From Cryptomeria japonica (lineage: Eukaryota > Streptophyta > Pinopsida > Cupressales > Cupressaceae), in the NCBI RefSeq assembly GCF_030272615.1, contig NC_081414.1:3845501-3909500 (forward strand): DNA of 64,000 nucleotides, given 5' to 3'. The stretch's first letter is position 1. Each line of letters starts with the position of its first letter. The position numbers were made by a program, and so were the translations under genes. Below the pieces are notes generated by a model. It searched no databases, was not told the DNA's origin, and saw only the letters and a list, made by a program, of their open reading frames with translations. Positions 33,201-48,200 of the stretch are shown here, piece after piece.

Positions 33201-36200
33201 AGTTTATTAGAGTTTGTAAAACATTTTCTTTAATGAGTTGAAACATGCACACATTCATAAAAAGCACTTCGTAATATTTTAATCATTTTGTAAAGTCTTA
33301 AAAATTGATGATTATGAATCGGTTACAAGTCAGTTATGGGCTGGGAGACTATAAAGGCAATGTTTTCAAATGTGAAAGGGTTCTATTTTCCTGAAGAATT
33401 CCAATTTTCTTGTAGTTCTTTTGCTGTTCAGGGAACTGAAGGAAAAACAGAGAACATTCTGGTTTCAGACTTTGTACAGAGGTGTTTAAGGAGTTGTGTA
33501 GCTTCATAAAGATAATAGAGAAAACATTTGAATTGTATGTTTTGGATGTTCTTCGGTGCAAAGATGAAAAACTCTTACTCGGCAATAACTCTTTTGGCCC
33601 AAATTTTTTGATAACTTGGGACTCAGCAAAAAATTGGGAAAAAATTGACAAAAATTCGGCAAATTTATTGAACATTTGAAAATACATTTCTTAAAATATT
33701 CTTGAAAAACACACATATACACTGAATTTGTAGAATATATTACTGTTTTCCATCATATATAAATCAAAGTTTGAGTTAAATACATATCATATACCAAAAA
33801 GTAAGTGCAACCTCTAAATGAATTTGAGTTCAATACATATTATAGAGGATTTGCATTCCTTGAATCTCCTTTTTGTAGAATTAAAGTTCTCCTTGACTTC
33901 ACATCTTCCATAAAATAAATACTTTGTTCAATAGCTGGCATTGGCATGTGCACACAAAACCTTTCAAATTTTCAGCTTCTCATACACATTGATGAACTTT
34001 GTCAGCCTTCACAACATACCTTCAGCTTCAAGAACATGGTTCAAGAAGCATGAGACTTCCACATTAAACTAGCATATCATGCAAAAACAGGATACTGAAG
34101 TTTTCCTCACATACACCCAAAGGATTCACATTCTTCCCACAGAGATGCTACATCCCTTGAAGGCACCTATTTTTAACTTCTTGTGGATAGGTACACAGTT
34201 ACACTAATTGCTTCGCAAAAGGCGAGGTGCAAGGTTATGTAATCAATTGCATGATAGTATTCAGTAAAAGAATACCCAACAAATCATTACTACAGATTTA
34301 TTCGAGTTCTTCTCTCAATTTTTTCCCCGAAGTTTTTTGCAGACTAAATCATTGCCATAAATGACTCACGATAGATCAGGAGTTACACAATTTTTTGCAG
34401 ATTTTTTCATCTATGCTTCACTGTTATGATTACTGATTTTATGTATGTTAAACTGGTAATTCCTCTATGTCATTGTGGTAAACCATTGGTTATCTATTGG
34501 AGCACTTACAATCTGTGCAACATGTGCAAATAAATTTAGTCATAATCTTGGTATCTTGGTTTGAATGCATTGACATAGCCTATCTCAGTTTGCATGTCAT
34601 TTCTCATTGTTGTCACAGTATCATTCTCATTATTGTTTTCCTTCATCAAATGTATTTGGGAATGTGCATTCTAGTTTTGTGATGAATCTTCTTTCTGTTT
34701 AAGTTTGTGAAATCCTAGTTAGTATTTGTGTGCCTACGATTAGAGGTTCTATTTGTCATCTTTCTTTAGTTTTTCCCTTTCACCTTTCAGTATTTTTAGT
34801 TAAAATACCTCAAAAACCCCAAATTTTATCATACGAGAAAGCTGCCCCTATCAAATGCAGAGGACGACCACTATTTCATAGCGATCTCCCCAACTATTGG
34901 AACAGTTGCCACTGCTCTTCGAACAAACAAAGTCATTATTGGAGATCCGAGATACAATCACAGTGACAAATTTGTTTACCAACAATTTGTTTCTATATCT
35001 AGATTGAGTAAAACAAATTTGTTATTCAGATCCACTTGCTACTAAAACCATCCATGAACCATGGATGACCTCACTTGCTCCTGGCCACAAAACCAGATAA
35101 AAATTGTTATCAACAACAAAAACTTATCACAAATATATTGTGTTTGTGATAGGGCTGCATTCAAGTGATTTGTTCTCCTCCTACCTCATTAACAAATGGG
35201 TGCACGAAATATCATTTCAATTATTCGTACCGCTCAACCTGAGGAAACTGTAAAAAATACCTTTTTTTTTCAATATATTTTATTCATCCATATGAATATT
35301 AGGCAAATCTAAACAGTTTTCTATTCATGTTTTGAAGTTCACTGAATTCCGAACATCATGGCCAAAATTCGGTGAGCCCTGTGACTTAGATATTTAGTGA
35401 TACTTGTATAATCTCTTACACTGAAAAATCTCATAATTTGACATAGGACCATCAAAACAATGTGAGTGCTCTATACAATTAAGTGCCTTGGGGAATAGAT
35501 ATAGCAATATGATTTGACCACTATGATGACAAATTCTCCGGTTAGCATAGACTCTTTTAACAAAATAGTAAACAACAAAAAGCAAGCATATTAAGCACTA
35601 CTACATCCCTCATGGTTATTATGTATCATAGTAAATATAAATCTATTATAGAACAAAACTAAGAGTCATCAAGAATATTAAGCACTACCCCATCCTATAT
35701 AGTTTAATATATTACTATAAAGATAGATCCATTTTAGAACAGAGATAAAATCATCTAGACTTTATCGTATCTGATGAAAGCCAGCTTAAAAAGAGTGTGT
35801 TAAGAAAAAAAAATTTAAAAATTCCTTTCTATATAAACATGGTAAGATCTACATGCAAAAGCAGGTTTAGCACATAGACTGTAAATTGGGGAGTAAAAAA
35901 CCGGGATTAGCATCCCACTCCAGTACAAATGAAAAAGGCAACAAACACTTAAAAGAATAATCACAAACTTGGACTTGACTTGGGCTCAGCAAACACCAAA
36001 TTTAAAAACTTCGGCAACTTAAAAAAATACTTAAATTCAAATCTAAGCATTCACATGTTTCTCCTACAGACTCACCAAAACTCATCTCCTGCAACTCACA
36101 AGTCAAACCTGCAAAAGCTCATGTGACCAAAACAAAAGAGTACTCTGCAAATTTCAATCTATGCTTCAGAGTGCATGTAAATAGGAGGCCCACAAATAAT

Positions 36201-39200
36201 ACACCTTTCAGAACAAACAATACAAATTCTAATTTCTGCATGATGCAGTCAGCTAATTAACAGTTCTGTTGGTCATATTATAAGATATCAAAAAGCAGAG
36301 GTGTTATTAATTAATAGGGATGTTGATGATTTTTTAGTTTTCATTGACCCATGAGACTAAGAAGGCCTTGCTGTCGGACCTTTTTTATACCTAAAATCAT
36401 CATAAGGAAGAGATCAGTAATGGTCCCAAAAATATGAATAGGGAAAAAAAATTTAAATGAGAATATAACAAAAGATTTTATTTTAGGGTTTAGTATTTCA
36501 TAATCTAGGTACAAGATTTGCAATCATTATATGAAACTAGGGATATACTTGTCAACGAATATGGAATGTGAGAAATATTTGGTGATCGTCCCAATTCCTC
36601 ACAATTAATAAAAATAAGCTAGTGGTTTAACTTTTTACATTAATGAAACTAATAAGGATGGCATATAATGCAACCATTGCCAAACCTGATATACTACTTT
36701 AATACAGTATTTTGCTCACATTTGAATGCATCTAATTCTATATTCAATCATACTGATGATCACCAGGCTCTTTTTGATTCTCATGAAAAGTTGTTCCTGA
36801 TCCTAGTGAGAGCAGAATAAATGACATTAAATAGTTTATCTTCTCAATCCCATTCAAATTACAATGTTAACAGCTCTGCTCTTCCCAAAGGTATTCAATG
36901 CTTGCTTCAACAGCTAGTTTATTTTATAGATTGTGTGCCTTAGTTCTAATTTTTGCAATGTTTGCTCTCGTTTTCAAGCTGATAAATTTAAGAAGAGTTT
37001 TGGTTCAGCAATTAATGATTGATTACGTCTTTCTAGTATATTGAACTTTTTTCTTGTTAGTAATCTCTTCAATGTTCCAAATCTTTTATTTGAACTTTGT
37101 GGGCATGGATGTCTAAATTTTGAATTTTCCAAATATCATAACTTGTTCAAATTCTTCTATATCTCAATAATAAATCCAAACATTTGAACCACTCCTTAGG
37201 CTCAATGAGGATCAATTAAAGTAGAATAGGGGACCCTCCAGAACTACTGGAGGCTTACCTCCCTTCAGGCTGGCCCAGATGTTGGGGCATTAAAAAAGGT
37301 TGCATGGATGTGAATGTACAAAATACATCAAATTTGGATATGTAGTACCCAGTGCATTGGTGAAGATGAAACTTGTTTAGGTACATGCACACTCAAAACC
37401 TGGGTACAACCCCGTATAGATGAGAGCAGTAAACCCATTGATGCTACATGTCAGTGAAAAGTTATCCTCCATATTCTACCACTAAAAAAAAATCCCTCAC
37501 TTGCATACCAGCTCGGTAACCACTACAGATTGGGCTACAGGGTTCAGGTACACTGTTATCTTTTGGACTCCACGTGTGGTACAGCTTGGGAATATCCATA
37601 GAAAAAATATAAAAAACATAAAACTGGTTCACAAAATATAAAATTAACCATAATATCAAATGTAACATACATAAAGATAACAAAAAATAACATTGCATCA
37701 CTAATGATTGATAAATCAATATATAAATTAAGCTAAGTTGCCGGTTCGGGTTCGGGTTCGAAGAACCCGGTACGCCGGTACGGCAAAATTTTGAAAAGGG
37801 GTTTGGGTTCGTTTGGGTTCGTTAGTACAAAAACATGTAAATTTATATATATATATATATTATATATATATATATCAAAGCCTATAAGCATGAATTAAAA
37901 TATGCATGTCACATAGCATCATATGAACAACAAAACAAACATAAACTTGTAATCATAGCATCATGATCATACCATAATTGATAATAGCATCATATACATC
38001 AAGTTTAATATCAAAATGACAAAATATTCAAGTATCATTGTTTCAACTTTCAAAAATATAAACTTAAAAGTTTAATCATCAAATGGATCATCTAATTCTT
38101 CATCCTCCTCCTCCTCCTCCTCCTCATCCTCATTGACATTGACATTACATGAGCCAATGCCACTTGCACTTGCACTATAAGTTGGCTCAATTTCCGAGTC
38201 ATCAAGTGTCAATGCAAGAAGCTGAGAACCAGGAGCATCCAAATCAGTATGCTCTGGCTCTATATCCCACATCTTTGTTTCCCCTTGTGTGTAGTCATGT
38301 TGTTTGTGTGAAAGAAGACGTAGGTTGGAATGCACATATACTAAATTCTCCGCTCTTTTTGATAGCAGCCTATTGCGCTTTACTGAGTGGATGAAAGAGT
38401 ATGTGCTCCAATTTCTTTCTGAAGCAGATGAACTAGCAACCTATGAAGACAAAGTAAACAATTAAAGTTATACATTAATAAAAATAAAATTACTAGCAAC
38501 CTATGAAGACAAAGTAAACTATAAATAAACTAAAACTTGTAAATTAAAAATTTTAATTAATTAAACTTACTTGTGATAAAACTTTTATAGCGAGGGGTTG
38601 TAGGTGTTGGAAGCATGTGCCATGGAAGTACCACCAGCTATGAGCATCTTTCTTGGATCTATGACGAAGTGCATCAACACTTAGACCATTCCCATTTGCG
38701 AATTCTATGAACTCATTTGTAACAACATCTCGCAAATCATCATCGGGATATAGTCTAAGAAATGCTGCCTTATACCCATCAGATACTTCTAGATCTCTCC
38801 ATGGTGGAATCCTTCCTGGTTTATCAAGAAACTGATTGCTATAGTACTTAGGTGTCAAGGCATAGGCAAGAAGGTGCAAAGGAGTGGTCATCTTATTCCA
38901 CCTCTCTACAATAATTAATTCCAGTTCTTTGAAGAATTTCTCCTGAGGATCATTCTCTTTTTCATTTATAGTGAACTTTATTTTTTCAAGCATTGAATCA
39001 ATGCCATCATAAATCTCACCTATGCAAGGCCTATCCATGTCTGTATAGCGAATCATGCTCATGATGGGCTCAGTGATACTTAGGAGATATGTAACAAGAT
39101 CCCACCATTTCTCATCCAATATTCTATCCCTAATTTTTCCTGCCCTCTCAGTGCTACTTTGCTTCCATACAGTCCAATTGGTGCTGATCACCATATTGCA

Positions 39201-42200
39201 TAGTGCCACTCTAACTTTCACAAGTCGTCTTAAGACGATTGTGTTTGATGCAAAACGGGTCTCAGCAACCTATAACACAAATTAATGCCAAATTATTAAA
39301 AAATAAAGCCAAACTTTAAAGAAGAATACACAATATAGCTTACACAATGATATTATTAACATTGAAAATTCAAAAAAATCAGAAAATGTAAAATTAAATT
39401 ACTATTTCACTTACCTTCAATAGCTCCAAATTCGAATAGGTTCTAAAAATCCCTTGAGACATGTGGTGGTTTGTGATGAACATCTGGATGTCCTCAGCCT
39501 CTGCATACACATCTCTGATCCATTTTATTTTTTGCCCAATCCTTTGTAGCATAAGATTGAGCGAATGTACCGCACAAGGTGTCCAAAAGATGTGATCATA
39601 GCGTTGCTCAACCAACAAACCAGCAGCTCTACAATTTTTTGCATTGTCCGTTATGACTTGGACAACATTGCGGGGTCCCACAGACTCAATGGCAGAGATG
39701 AGAATTTCTGCAATAAATTCGCCATCTTTTATTTGGCCCTCACAATCCACAGCTCTCAAAAACATTGCCCCTTTAGGGGACACCGCTATGACATTGATCA
39801 AGGGACGGTTTTTAGCATCTTTCCACCCATCTGAAACAATTGTTACACCTGTCTCAACCCACGAATCCCTTATGGGTTTCAATGCATCTTCAACCCTCTT
39901 CACCTCTTTCTCCAATAATGTTCCACGTACCTTCTCATAACCGGGGCCCTTATACCCTCTTGGTGCCTCATTAACACTTTTTATCATTTGCTTCCAATAT
40001 GGGGAGCGAACAACATTGAATGACAAACCATTTGCATAAATGCACCTTACTATATCTTGATCAGCATTGTCTCTACTCTCATTTTGGAATGCGGTTTCTA
40101 AAGGCCCTTTTGTTCTTTTACGTGTCAAGGGTGGTTCACTTTGAGGTTCATTTGTGGCAAAGAAGGGGTGGTCTTCTACTACAATACTGGGATTAGAAGG
40201 GCCTTGCATTCCCCTTGTTTTCTTTGATGCGGTTTGGTTCAATCTACGGGCTTCCCTCTCTTCTGCTGCCTCATGCTCCCTAATATATTTCATCACTATC
40301 TCATCTGGTATAGGTTTACCATTTTTGCCAGGGCATTTTTTGATGCCTCTTCCTTTTATTCCACACAAATGGCCTACCACTCGATAATATGAACTATTAC
40401 GTTCAATATCACATCCATGGCATTTCCAACGGAATCCCCCACCTCCCGGAAGTTGTTTTATAATGTCCACATATTTCCATAAGGGAGAATTTGGATCATT
40501 TCTTTGTTTTGCAATTATTTGTTCATTGCCAATGGAGGAAGATGTAGATGCCATTCTAGTTCCTATGGCAAGAAATAAAATAAACATATTCAAAAACAAA
40601 AACTAAATAATGAAAAAAAATTCAAGTTTCATGTTTGACAATTTGTGAAACAAAAATAGTTGGAAAAAAATGTTTAAAAACCTACCTCTTGCTGCCAATG
40701 GAAGCTTGAAAATGTATGGAAATGATGCTGCAACACTTGTTGAAGCTTCTAAAATCAGTCTTCAACTCCTCCTCTTTGATCTTGGAAGCCAAATTTTGTT
40801 CAACCTCTCTTCAACCTGCTCTCATAAAAAATTTGTTTGCAACACAAATGAGGTGAAATGTGTCAATAAGATGTTTTAGAAGTGTTTTTTAGGTTATAAT
40901 TTTCGCTTTTTTAAAGGCGGAATTGAAAAAAAAAAAAAATTTGGTTTGTTTTTTAACTTATTGGGCCGCCCAGCCACGCGGGTTCGACTGGGTCCGCCCG
41001 GGTTCGACTGGGTTCGACCCCGGGTTCGACTGGGTTCGACCCGGGTCGAACCCACCCTGGGTTTTACGAACCCTGGTCGAACCCGGGTCGAACCGGACCC
41101 GTACCACGGACCCGGTCGAACCCGGACCCGTACCAGGGCTTCCCAGGGGCGAACCCTGCAACTTAGAAATTAAGTAATGACAAAAAAACATATAATAGGA
41201 TAAAATTATCTGTTCAAAATAGGAAAATAGTTAAATGGTCATTGTCAAACTAAAGAACTATGTAAAAATATCATCCTGCTCTGCATTGAGAGCATCAAAA
41301 TTAGCAACTGGTTCATTAAAACCAGATGCAGCTGAACTAGCAACAATTTAGTCAGTTTTATTTATGTTTTTTTTAGTTATTTTATCTTTATCTTTTTTCC
41401 TAATTTTGAGAGTCACATTTGCACCAGTGCTGTTTTTTTAATTATGTTTTATTCTAATGGTCAGGTGCTCAGGATGATTTAGAACCAAATTTTTTGGCAA
41501 ACCAGAACCAGTATCAGTACCAGAACTGTATCCATTCAGGGACAGGGGCAATTACTCAGTATTTTTTATATTTTTTTTTTAAATTATCACAGTCAACCTG
41601 CACTAGTGCCATTTATTTATTATGTTTTAGTCTGATAGTCAGGTAACCAGGATAACTCAGAACCCAGATGGTTGGCAGACCAGAACCAGTACCAGAACTG
41701 TGCAGCTGCCCATACAGGTACAAGGGCCTCCAAACATAGAATAACACATTCTGAGAAGCCACTTCTATATGGTGTTGAAACCCACTTGATTGTCTTTTCC
41801 TACAGCCCATGCCCATTGGGGTGAGTGCATACATCCAGTTTTCTCTCTGTCTTTATATATTTATCAGTCTTGGTGGTTGTTAAAAAAGGTTCTCGGAGGA
41901 GTAACCTGCTTCTTCCTAGGATTGTCCAATCTGTTCCCCTTAGCCCTGAATACTAATAGATCCTATATTGGTGGTAGATGACGGTGTCAACTTCTCCTGG
42001 AACATGCAAGTGAAGAATGCAACAACACAAAAAAGCACAACACCAGAATTTACGTGGAAACCCTAGGAGGGAAAAACCACGGTAAGCAAGTTGCTTGGAT
42101 CTACTGTCCAAATCCAACCTCACAAATGAAAAACAACTTTACAAACTGATTTGAAGGCACCAACCCTCAAGGGACACCAATCCCCTTGACAATACACTGT

Positions 42201-45200
42201 TTATGGGCACTGACCCAAAGGAGCCTACAGTCCTATAATCTGAGTAACAACTCAATACAAGAGAGGCACCAACCTCAGAACTAATTAAAACATATAGCAG
42301 ACATACCACTGTCTGAGATAAGAATAAAATGATATCAGAAAAGACCTTTGTCGTTTTGACAGCCTCTAGTCCACTCAATGTTCTGCACTACATACATCAC
42401 CTCTACAACAAAGGATAGCTCATGATGCCCACAGACAGACCCACAATATAATTTATTATGTAATGGATGACCTCTGTTACGCACACATCCTCCACTCACA
42501 TGCTGAAGGAATGATCTTCAATATATACGGATTTATGCAATTGGATTTACACCAAATGTCGGCTCAAATACATTTGAACCGTTGCAACCACTCTCCCATG
42601 TCGGCCTGTAGAAGTTCGGACCTGTTGCTATACAATTGGCTTCACACAATTCAAATTCAACTCAAGAAGTAGCTGTTACACGTTTGATTGTTGGCCATTG
42701 ATCTCTTCTTTTCACGGTATAACGGACACACATGATGCATGATCAAGTTATAAACAAACGACTTCCCATGCGGACCCACCAAGAACACGTAGCATGATCG
42801 CGCAGTTTCGCAACTATATAATGTGATCCCCCCAACCTTTCTCTGAAAGCACACTAGCCATAGATCCTCTGTCACCAATCTGACTTGTCACCTTTCCACA
42901 ATTCCGCAGCAATGAGATAAGAGTCCCACAAACACCTTGCAAGTGTGCGAGCATATTGTTCAATCCACTAACATGGGGCTGATGTGTCATCATTCCGCGA
43001 TTTTGCAACTATCGGAGATGGGTCACACACAAATTTTGCGAATGTGTGGAAATCATTTGATCTTCCAAACTAATCTCAACTGTTGATCAAACTGTTAAAA
43101 AATCAAGCCCCCGACATAGGAAATATTAATGTCTTTATTCTTTCAATCAGGTTGGTAACTGCTACGACAAGGCCGGTGAACTATACAATCACAAAGGCTT
43201 AAGTGACAACCTAAGATACCAAGTTCTTCTGTTTTAGCCCAGGTCCTAGTACAGGTACTGTTTGGGTTTGGGTACGGCTTGTGTGCGGCCCTGGGTTCTT
43301 CCTGGGTCCTTGGGTTCTCTGTGGGTCCTTCACTTGGGTACAGCCCTGGGTGCCTGGGAACCCAAGCACCCAAGAAGAACCCAGGGCTGTACCCAAGCAT
43401 AGTTTCATAAATTAAAACCTTATTTTCACTCTCACAACTTTGTGACATCATTTTTTATCAGAATATGCCAGCAAGCAAGTAATTAAATATCAATTCAGTT
43501 GCATTTGTGAGCTATATATGTGAACATGGGGTTAGTGAAGTTTATATCAGAATTACTGAGATTGATTTACATTATGCATATGTCGCAGCTGTTCACTTTC
43601 CTTGTGTTGTTAATGATTTGGCATTTTGTCAAATGTTTGAAAAATGATTGAACCAGATTCTGCACTTAACACAGCTAGTGGTAGTGGCAATCCAATTGAT
43701 TGTGGTTCAAATGAAATTGAACCAAATGTTGATATTGACCTTGATTCTTCTGATGAAGAACATGAATATTAAATCGATTATAATTTGAATTTTCATTGTG
43801 TAATGACATTTTGAGACTTGAGTATTTCCATTTTTGCAAATTATAAATGAGGTATCAAAATATTCTATTTTCTGATATTTATTGATATTTATAGGCAATT
43901 ATGGATTTATGAGTATCACTCCTCTTATAGTTATACATTGATATAGTTTAAATTTTATAATTTTAATGTTTGAATATACATATAATATAAATATATACGT
44001 ACGGATGAACCTGACCCAAGAAAAAAAATTTGCTGTACGCGCGAATCCGTACCCGTAACCAAATCGGTAACTTAGGTGATAACTTAAGCAACCAGCTATG
44101 GGCAATAACAAGCCAACAAACAGATCTAGGAGAAGTGCACACGTCCAAAACTAAGACTTAGGGTTTAAGAGATAGACCAACATGGAAACCCTAGTCAATC
44201 CAAAATGCTTGAGAAATTGATTCCACGGCCAAAACTGTTGGAACCAACAGATCTGAACACATCATGATTTCTGCAATACCATGCCCAACATCTCCATATC
44301 ATTGTTCTGCACGTGTGATATATGAGCAATCTTCTGCAATAGACAGAACAGGTCATGACAACTTTTGCAAGTTTGTATGACAACATTTGCAACTTCTCTG
44401 CAAACAATATCCCCCTATGATGAACACCTCATATCTATGACTATGCCAACAATCTCCCATTGCAGACTTGATATCAATGACAACAAAAATTGCCAACAGT
44501 ATTTTTTATTTTTAAGGTGATTTTGTTTATTATACACACATTATGTGGTATTCTGAACTAAATTCTTATTTTCAGGCCTTGATTATTATCTACATATACA
44601 TAATTTTTGTACAGACATTCCCAAAACAACCCAACAAAAAAAGGTTTCTGTACTGGCATACCCAAACCCAAACAAGTGACTTGTACCATTTTCTATATTT
44701 TTTATGTTCTAAAAACATACACTTGAAATTGTGTATCTTGCTGCAATCAAATGAATGGGATATGGAGTGTTGCTTTAGATTTCAAAGTTACAGGTAATAA
44801 AGCACCTTTATATTTGTTCAATTATGTTCCAAATTTCATGACAGATGCCAAAAGCCAATAACCATATTCCCACAAAGAATGTCTGGAATAACCAAAATGA
44901 TGGAAAGATCTATTTTTCCCCAAATCCCATAATTCTGCACTCCTTGAATTGCTATCCAAACTGTAATAACCCTTTCAATTTGCACTATTCTTGACACTGG
45001 CTCCAATTTTATGAATGGTTAATGCCAATTCCTAAGCACTTAAAGGATTGAACTTCTTCTTTAAGGGCATATTACCATAAAGAATCAACTTCTTAAAGGA
45101 TGCCATAACCATAAAGAGACACAAAAATCAATTTCTTTAAAGATGCTTGTACTATAAAGAGTTAAAAGACAAAGTCGTATGGTCATTTATTTAGCAGTAT

Positions 45201-48200
45201 CAACATTTATGATTCGTTTACATTTTTGACAAAATTTATTGACGAATCCTGTGAAGGTCTATGCTACCGCTTGGAAATGAATTGTTTGGTTTCAGCTTGG
45301 GCAAACTTAAAACGAAAGATAAATAAAGTCTGAAAATGCGATTTAAATTTAGGATAAAATTTGAAATTCAACAATGGCTAGAAATAACAGTTTCATATTA
45401 TATGTTAGAGACAGAGACATGTCACGGTATATTGATTTTGGATCATAAACTCTATAGTCATTATTCTACTTAAACAAGATATACCCCAAAAACAAAGCAA
45501 GAGAAAATTCACCTCATATCCAATCCAAGCTACAGAGACAATTACTGCCACTGCCAATGCATTTGTAAATTTCCTATAAATTTCCAATTTAGCTACTCGC
45601 TTCCTCGCCTGTAAGTAATCAAAGCACATTAATACATAACAATCATACGGATGTAACTAGAATCTCCCAAATTTTACATATACACATAAAAATATACTCT
45701 GTCTGATTATAGCTAAAAATCAATGTTCCAAAAAAAATTACCTGTAGCTTCTCTAATGTTTTGGAAAGAGAAGTAAAAACCCAGAGGATCAAAAATGCAT
45801 CCAAGATAGCAACCGGAAGGACAAGAAACAATCTTGCTTTCCCTGCCAGATCATCAATTGTCCCAACATTCTCCACCACATCAAGCAATTCAGAAGCCAC
45901 AAAATATGTTGCACCAAGAAGAATCACCTTAGAGGTAAGCCCACCAAGTGTAGGCCTAACTACACCATAACCCATTGACACGACCAAAATGAGAAGACGG
46001 GCTACGGTTTTTCTCACTGCCCCAAATGTAACTGCCCAGAAGGTGATTCCCATGGGCCTAATTCCTGTTGCATTAAAATTTGCATACTCAAAGTACCACA
46101 ATGTCATTTCAAACATACCCAAGGCAATAACTAGGGTAATGCAATTTTGCAGCTGCAGAATATCCTTCCAAAATCTAATGTACTGAGAAAACCAAACAAG
46201 TCCAAGCATTAAGTATGCAAGAGACATGAAACCATAAAATGTCATGAGAGGTGCCATCCTGCCTGGTAGATAACCTGAAGGGTTTTTCCAAATTGTTCTG
46301 CCCTCCATCACTAAACCCTTCAGAGTTGGTTCACAAAAAATAAAATACAGGTTATACATTCCTGTCTTTGTAATTTTAACTGAATGTGGTGAAAATGTGG
46401 TGGAAATTTCATCTCCACTAAACTCAATGTTTAGCAATTTGGGCCAATTGGGATCTCCAGCAGATGGACGTCTGATAACCTCACCTTGTTTGCAGCCTTC
46501 CATCTTAGCCAGGTCTGGAGTGCAGCAGATGGCCTTCAGGCCGCCATATGCGGAACCACCAATATTATCTCGGTCAGATGCCTCAAAGATGACAGCCTGG
46601 ACCAGTCCAGTGCTGTGTTCCATACCATTATGCATGGAAGCAGCTTTCTGTGTTCGCCGCAAGGTAATGTTTTCAAACCTGATTACATTAATGTTAATAG
46701 AATCAAAAAGACAGAAAAATAGCCTGTTAAAGAACTTAAAATTTTGTTCTATGAGACCAATAAAGCTAAATTCTAAAACCTACACTGAAAAAATTGCTCC
46801 ACGAATGAGTCTACATTTAATACAGAAATAATAAATGAGACAAAAATTGATATGCTATGATCAATATTGCAACATATGTTGCACCCTAAGGTACAGTAAT
46901 CAACCTTAGATGTCAGCCTTGACTAAGTACCCTTATCACTAGAATAGTAATAATGGATCCTCTTTTTGACTCTAACTTTCCCACTCAAGTTCTCCGTTTG
47001 TTACTTTAAAAATATCAGCTTCATCTTTAATCATTTAAACTTTCAATATTATTTTCCAGAGTTCACTGAAAAAACAGCACCTACGTTTGGAAATATTAGC
47101 AATTCTTAGGATGATATTAGGTAATGGACCTGTTATTACTCAAACAGTCATGAAGCATATACATGTATGATCAACATGCATGAAAATACATGACCAAGAT
47201 TAACTTGATTCAAGCTACAAAATTTGTAGACGTGTACAAATTTATTCTTTCAAAATTAAATTCAGGCTTTTAAATTCAAGGAAAAAACCATAATGATATA
47301 CTAGGGTACAAAAGGTCAAAAAAAACAGTGACTACGAATAGACAAGGTTTAACAGCTAATGCTAGTTATAACTCTAAAACAGAACAGGAATTTGAAACAA
47401 TACAGAAGAGATTCAGACAAACTGCAAAGTGCTGAAGAATCATAAGATATATTAAAATAAAAACAGCAAATGTAATTATGTACCATATATTTTATGACAG
47501 CTGAATTAAAAAAATTGCCTGTTTAGATATATCAGGCATAAGTTATTGAGAAACACAAGGAATTGCACAACAAGCATATTTTTCAAATGAGCTATATATA
47601 ACGAAATGAACTTTAAAAATAGTTTAACCTCATAAAGGGAGTGAGAAAAAGAGTTTACGGCCCAAAATTCTAAGTAATTATTAATGCAGAATGAATGTAC
47701 ATAGGCTTTTTTCTCTATAATTAATGCATATGCAATGAAAAATAGCCCTTCCTCGATGTCATAACAAGCACTAAGAAAGGATATAATCCATGGGGGCAGA
47801 TTGGTCATTGAAAGTACCTAATACTTGAAAATTATATTTTTTGAACTGCAGATGGGGAGATTTACAAGGATATACGTTAAACATCCAATTTTGGTGAAAT
47901 ACAGGCCAAAGTGAACTGCGGGTGCACTTGAAAGCTAATTTGAGAAAAGCATTAAAATGAGCAAACTAGCAAGCCAGATTGAACAAACAATGTCCCATGC
48001 AACTAATCTGTATAATTACACATCTAGAATAAATTAGCATCAAAAAATCAATTTGTAAAGCATGATCACTTTACACATCATGATATAACACATAACTATA
48101 ATATCTAAACGTGTTTCGGTCATTATTGTTAGAGTAATCTTTTATTAGCTAATAATTATTTATTTAATTATTATTCTATTATACTCTATGCTTAAGCTAA

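Larger units (their letters stand above)
37733..41166 (-). mobile_element. Complete hAT DNA transposon, potentially autonomous
   Basis: 3434 bp, flanked by the exact 8-bp duplication AAATTAAG. The ends are CTAAGTTGCCGGTTCGGG on the left and, inverted, CTAAGTTGCAGGGTTCGC on the right: about 9 bp of perfect inverted repeat, then imperfect. Both subterminal regions (37738-37830 and 40968-41160) are filled with GGTTCG/CGAACC motifs on both strands, likely transposase-binding sites. The transposase gene inside has three exons with no stop or frameshift, so the copy looks young and perhaps active. Confidence 0.88.

Noticed and set aside
33482-33687. Overlapping frames of 65-112 residues on both strands
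   Set aside because: No family motif; AT-rich intron sequence.
34730-34966. 78-residue plus-strand frame with 'RGRPLFHSDLPNYW'
   Set aside because: Not recognised as any family; no splice or start context; left as intron sequence.
40923-41191. Pro/Arg/Gly-rich frames at the hAT right end
   Set aside because: They are compositional artefacts of the GGTTCGAC subterminal repeats, present on both strands at once.
43143-43451. Pro/Thr-rich minus-strand frames
   Set aside because: They cover the GC-rich subterminal block of a hAT derivative and have no protein homology I recognise.
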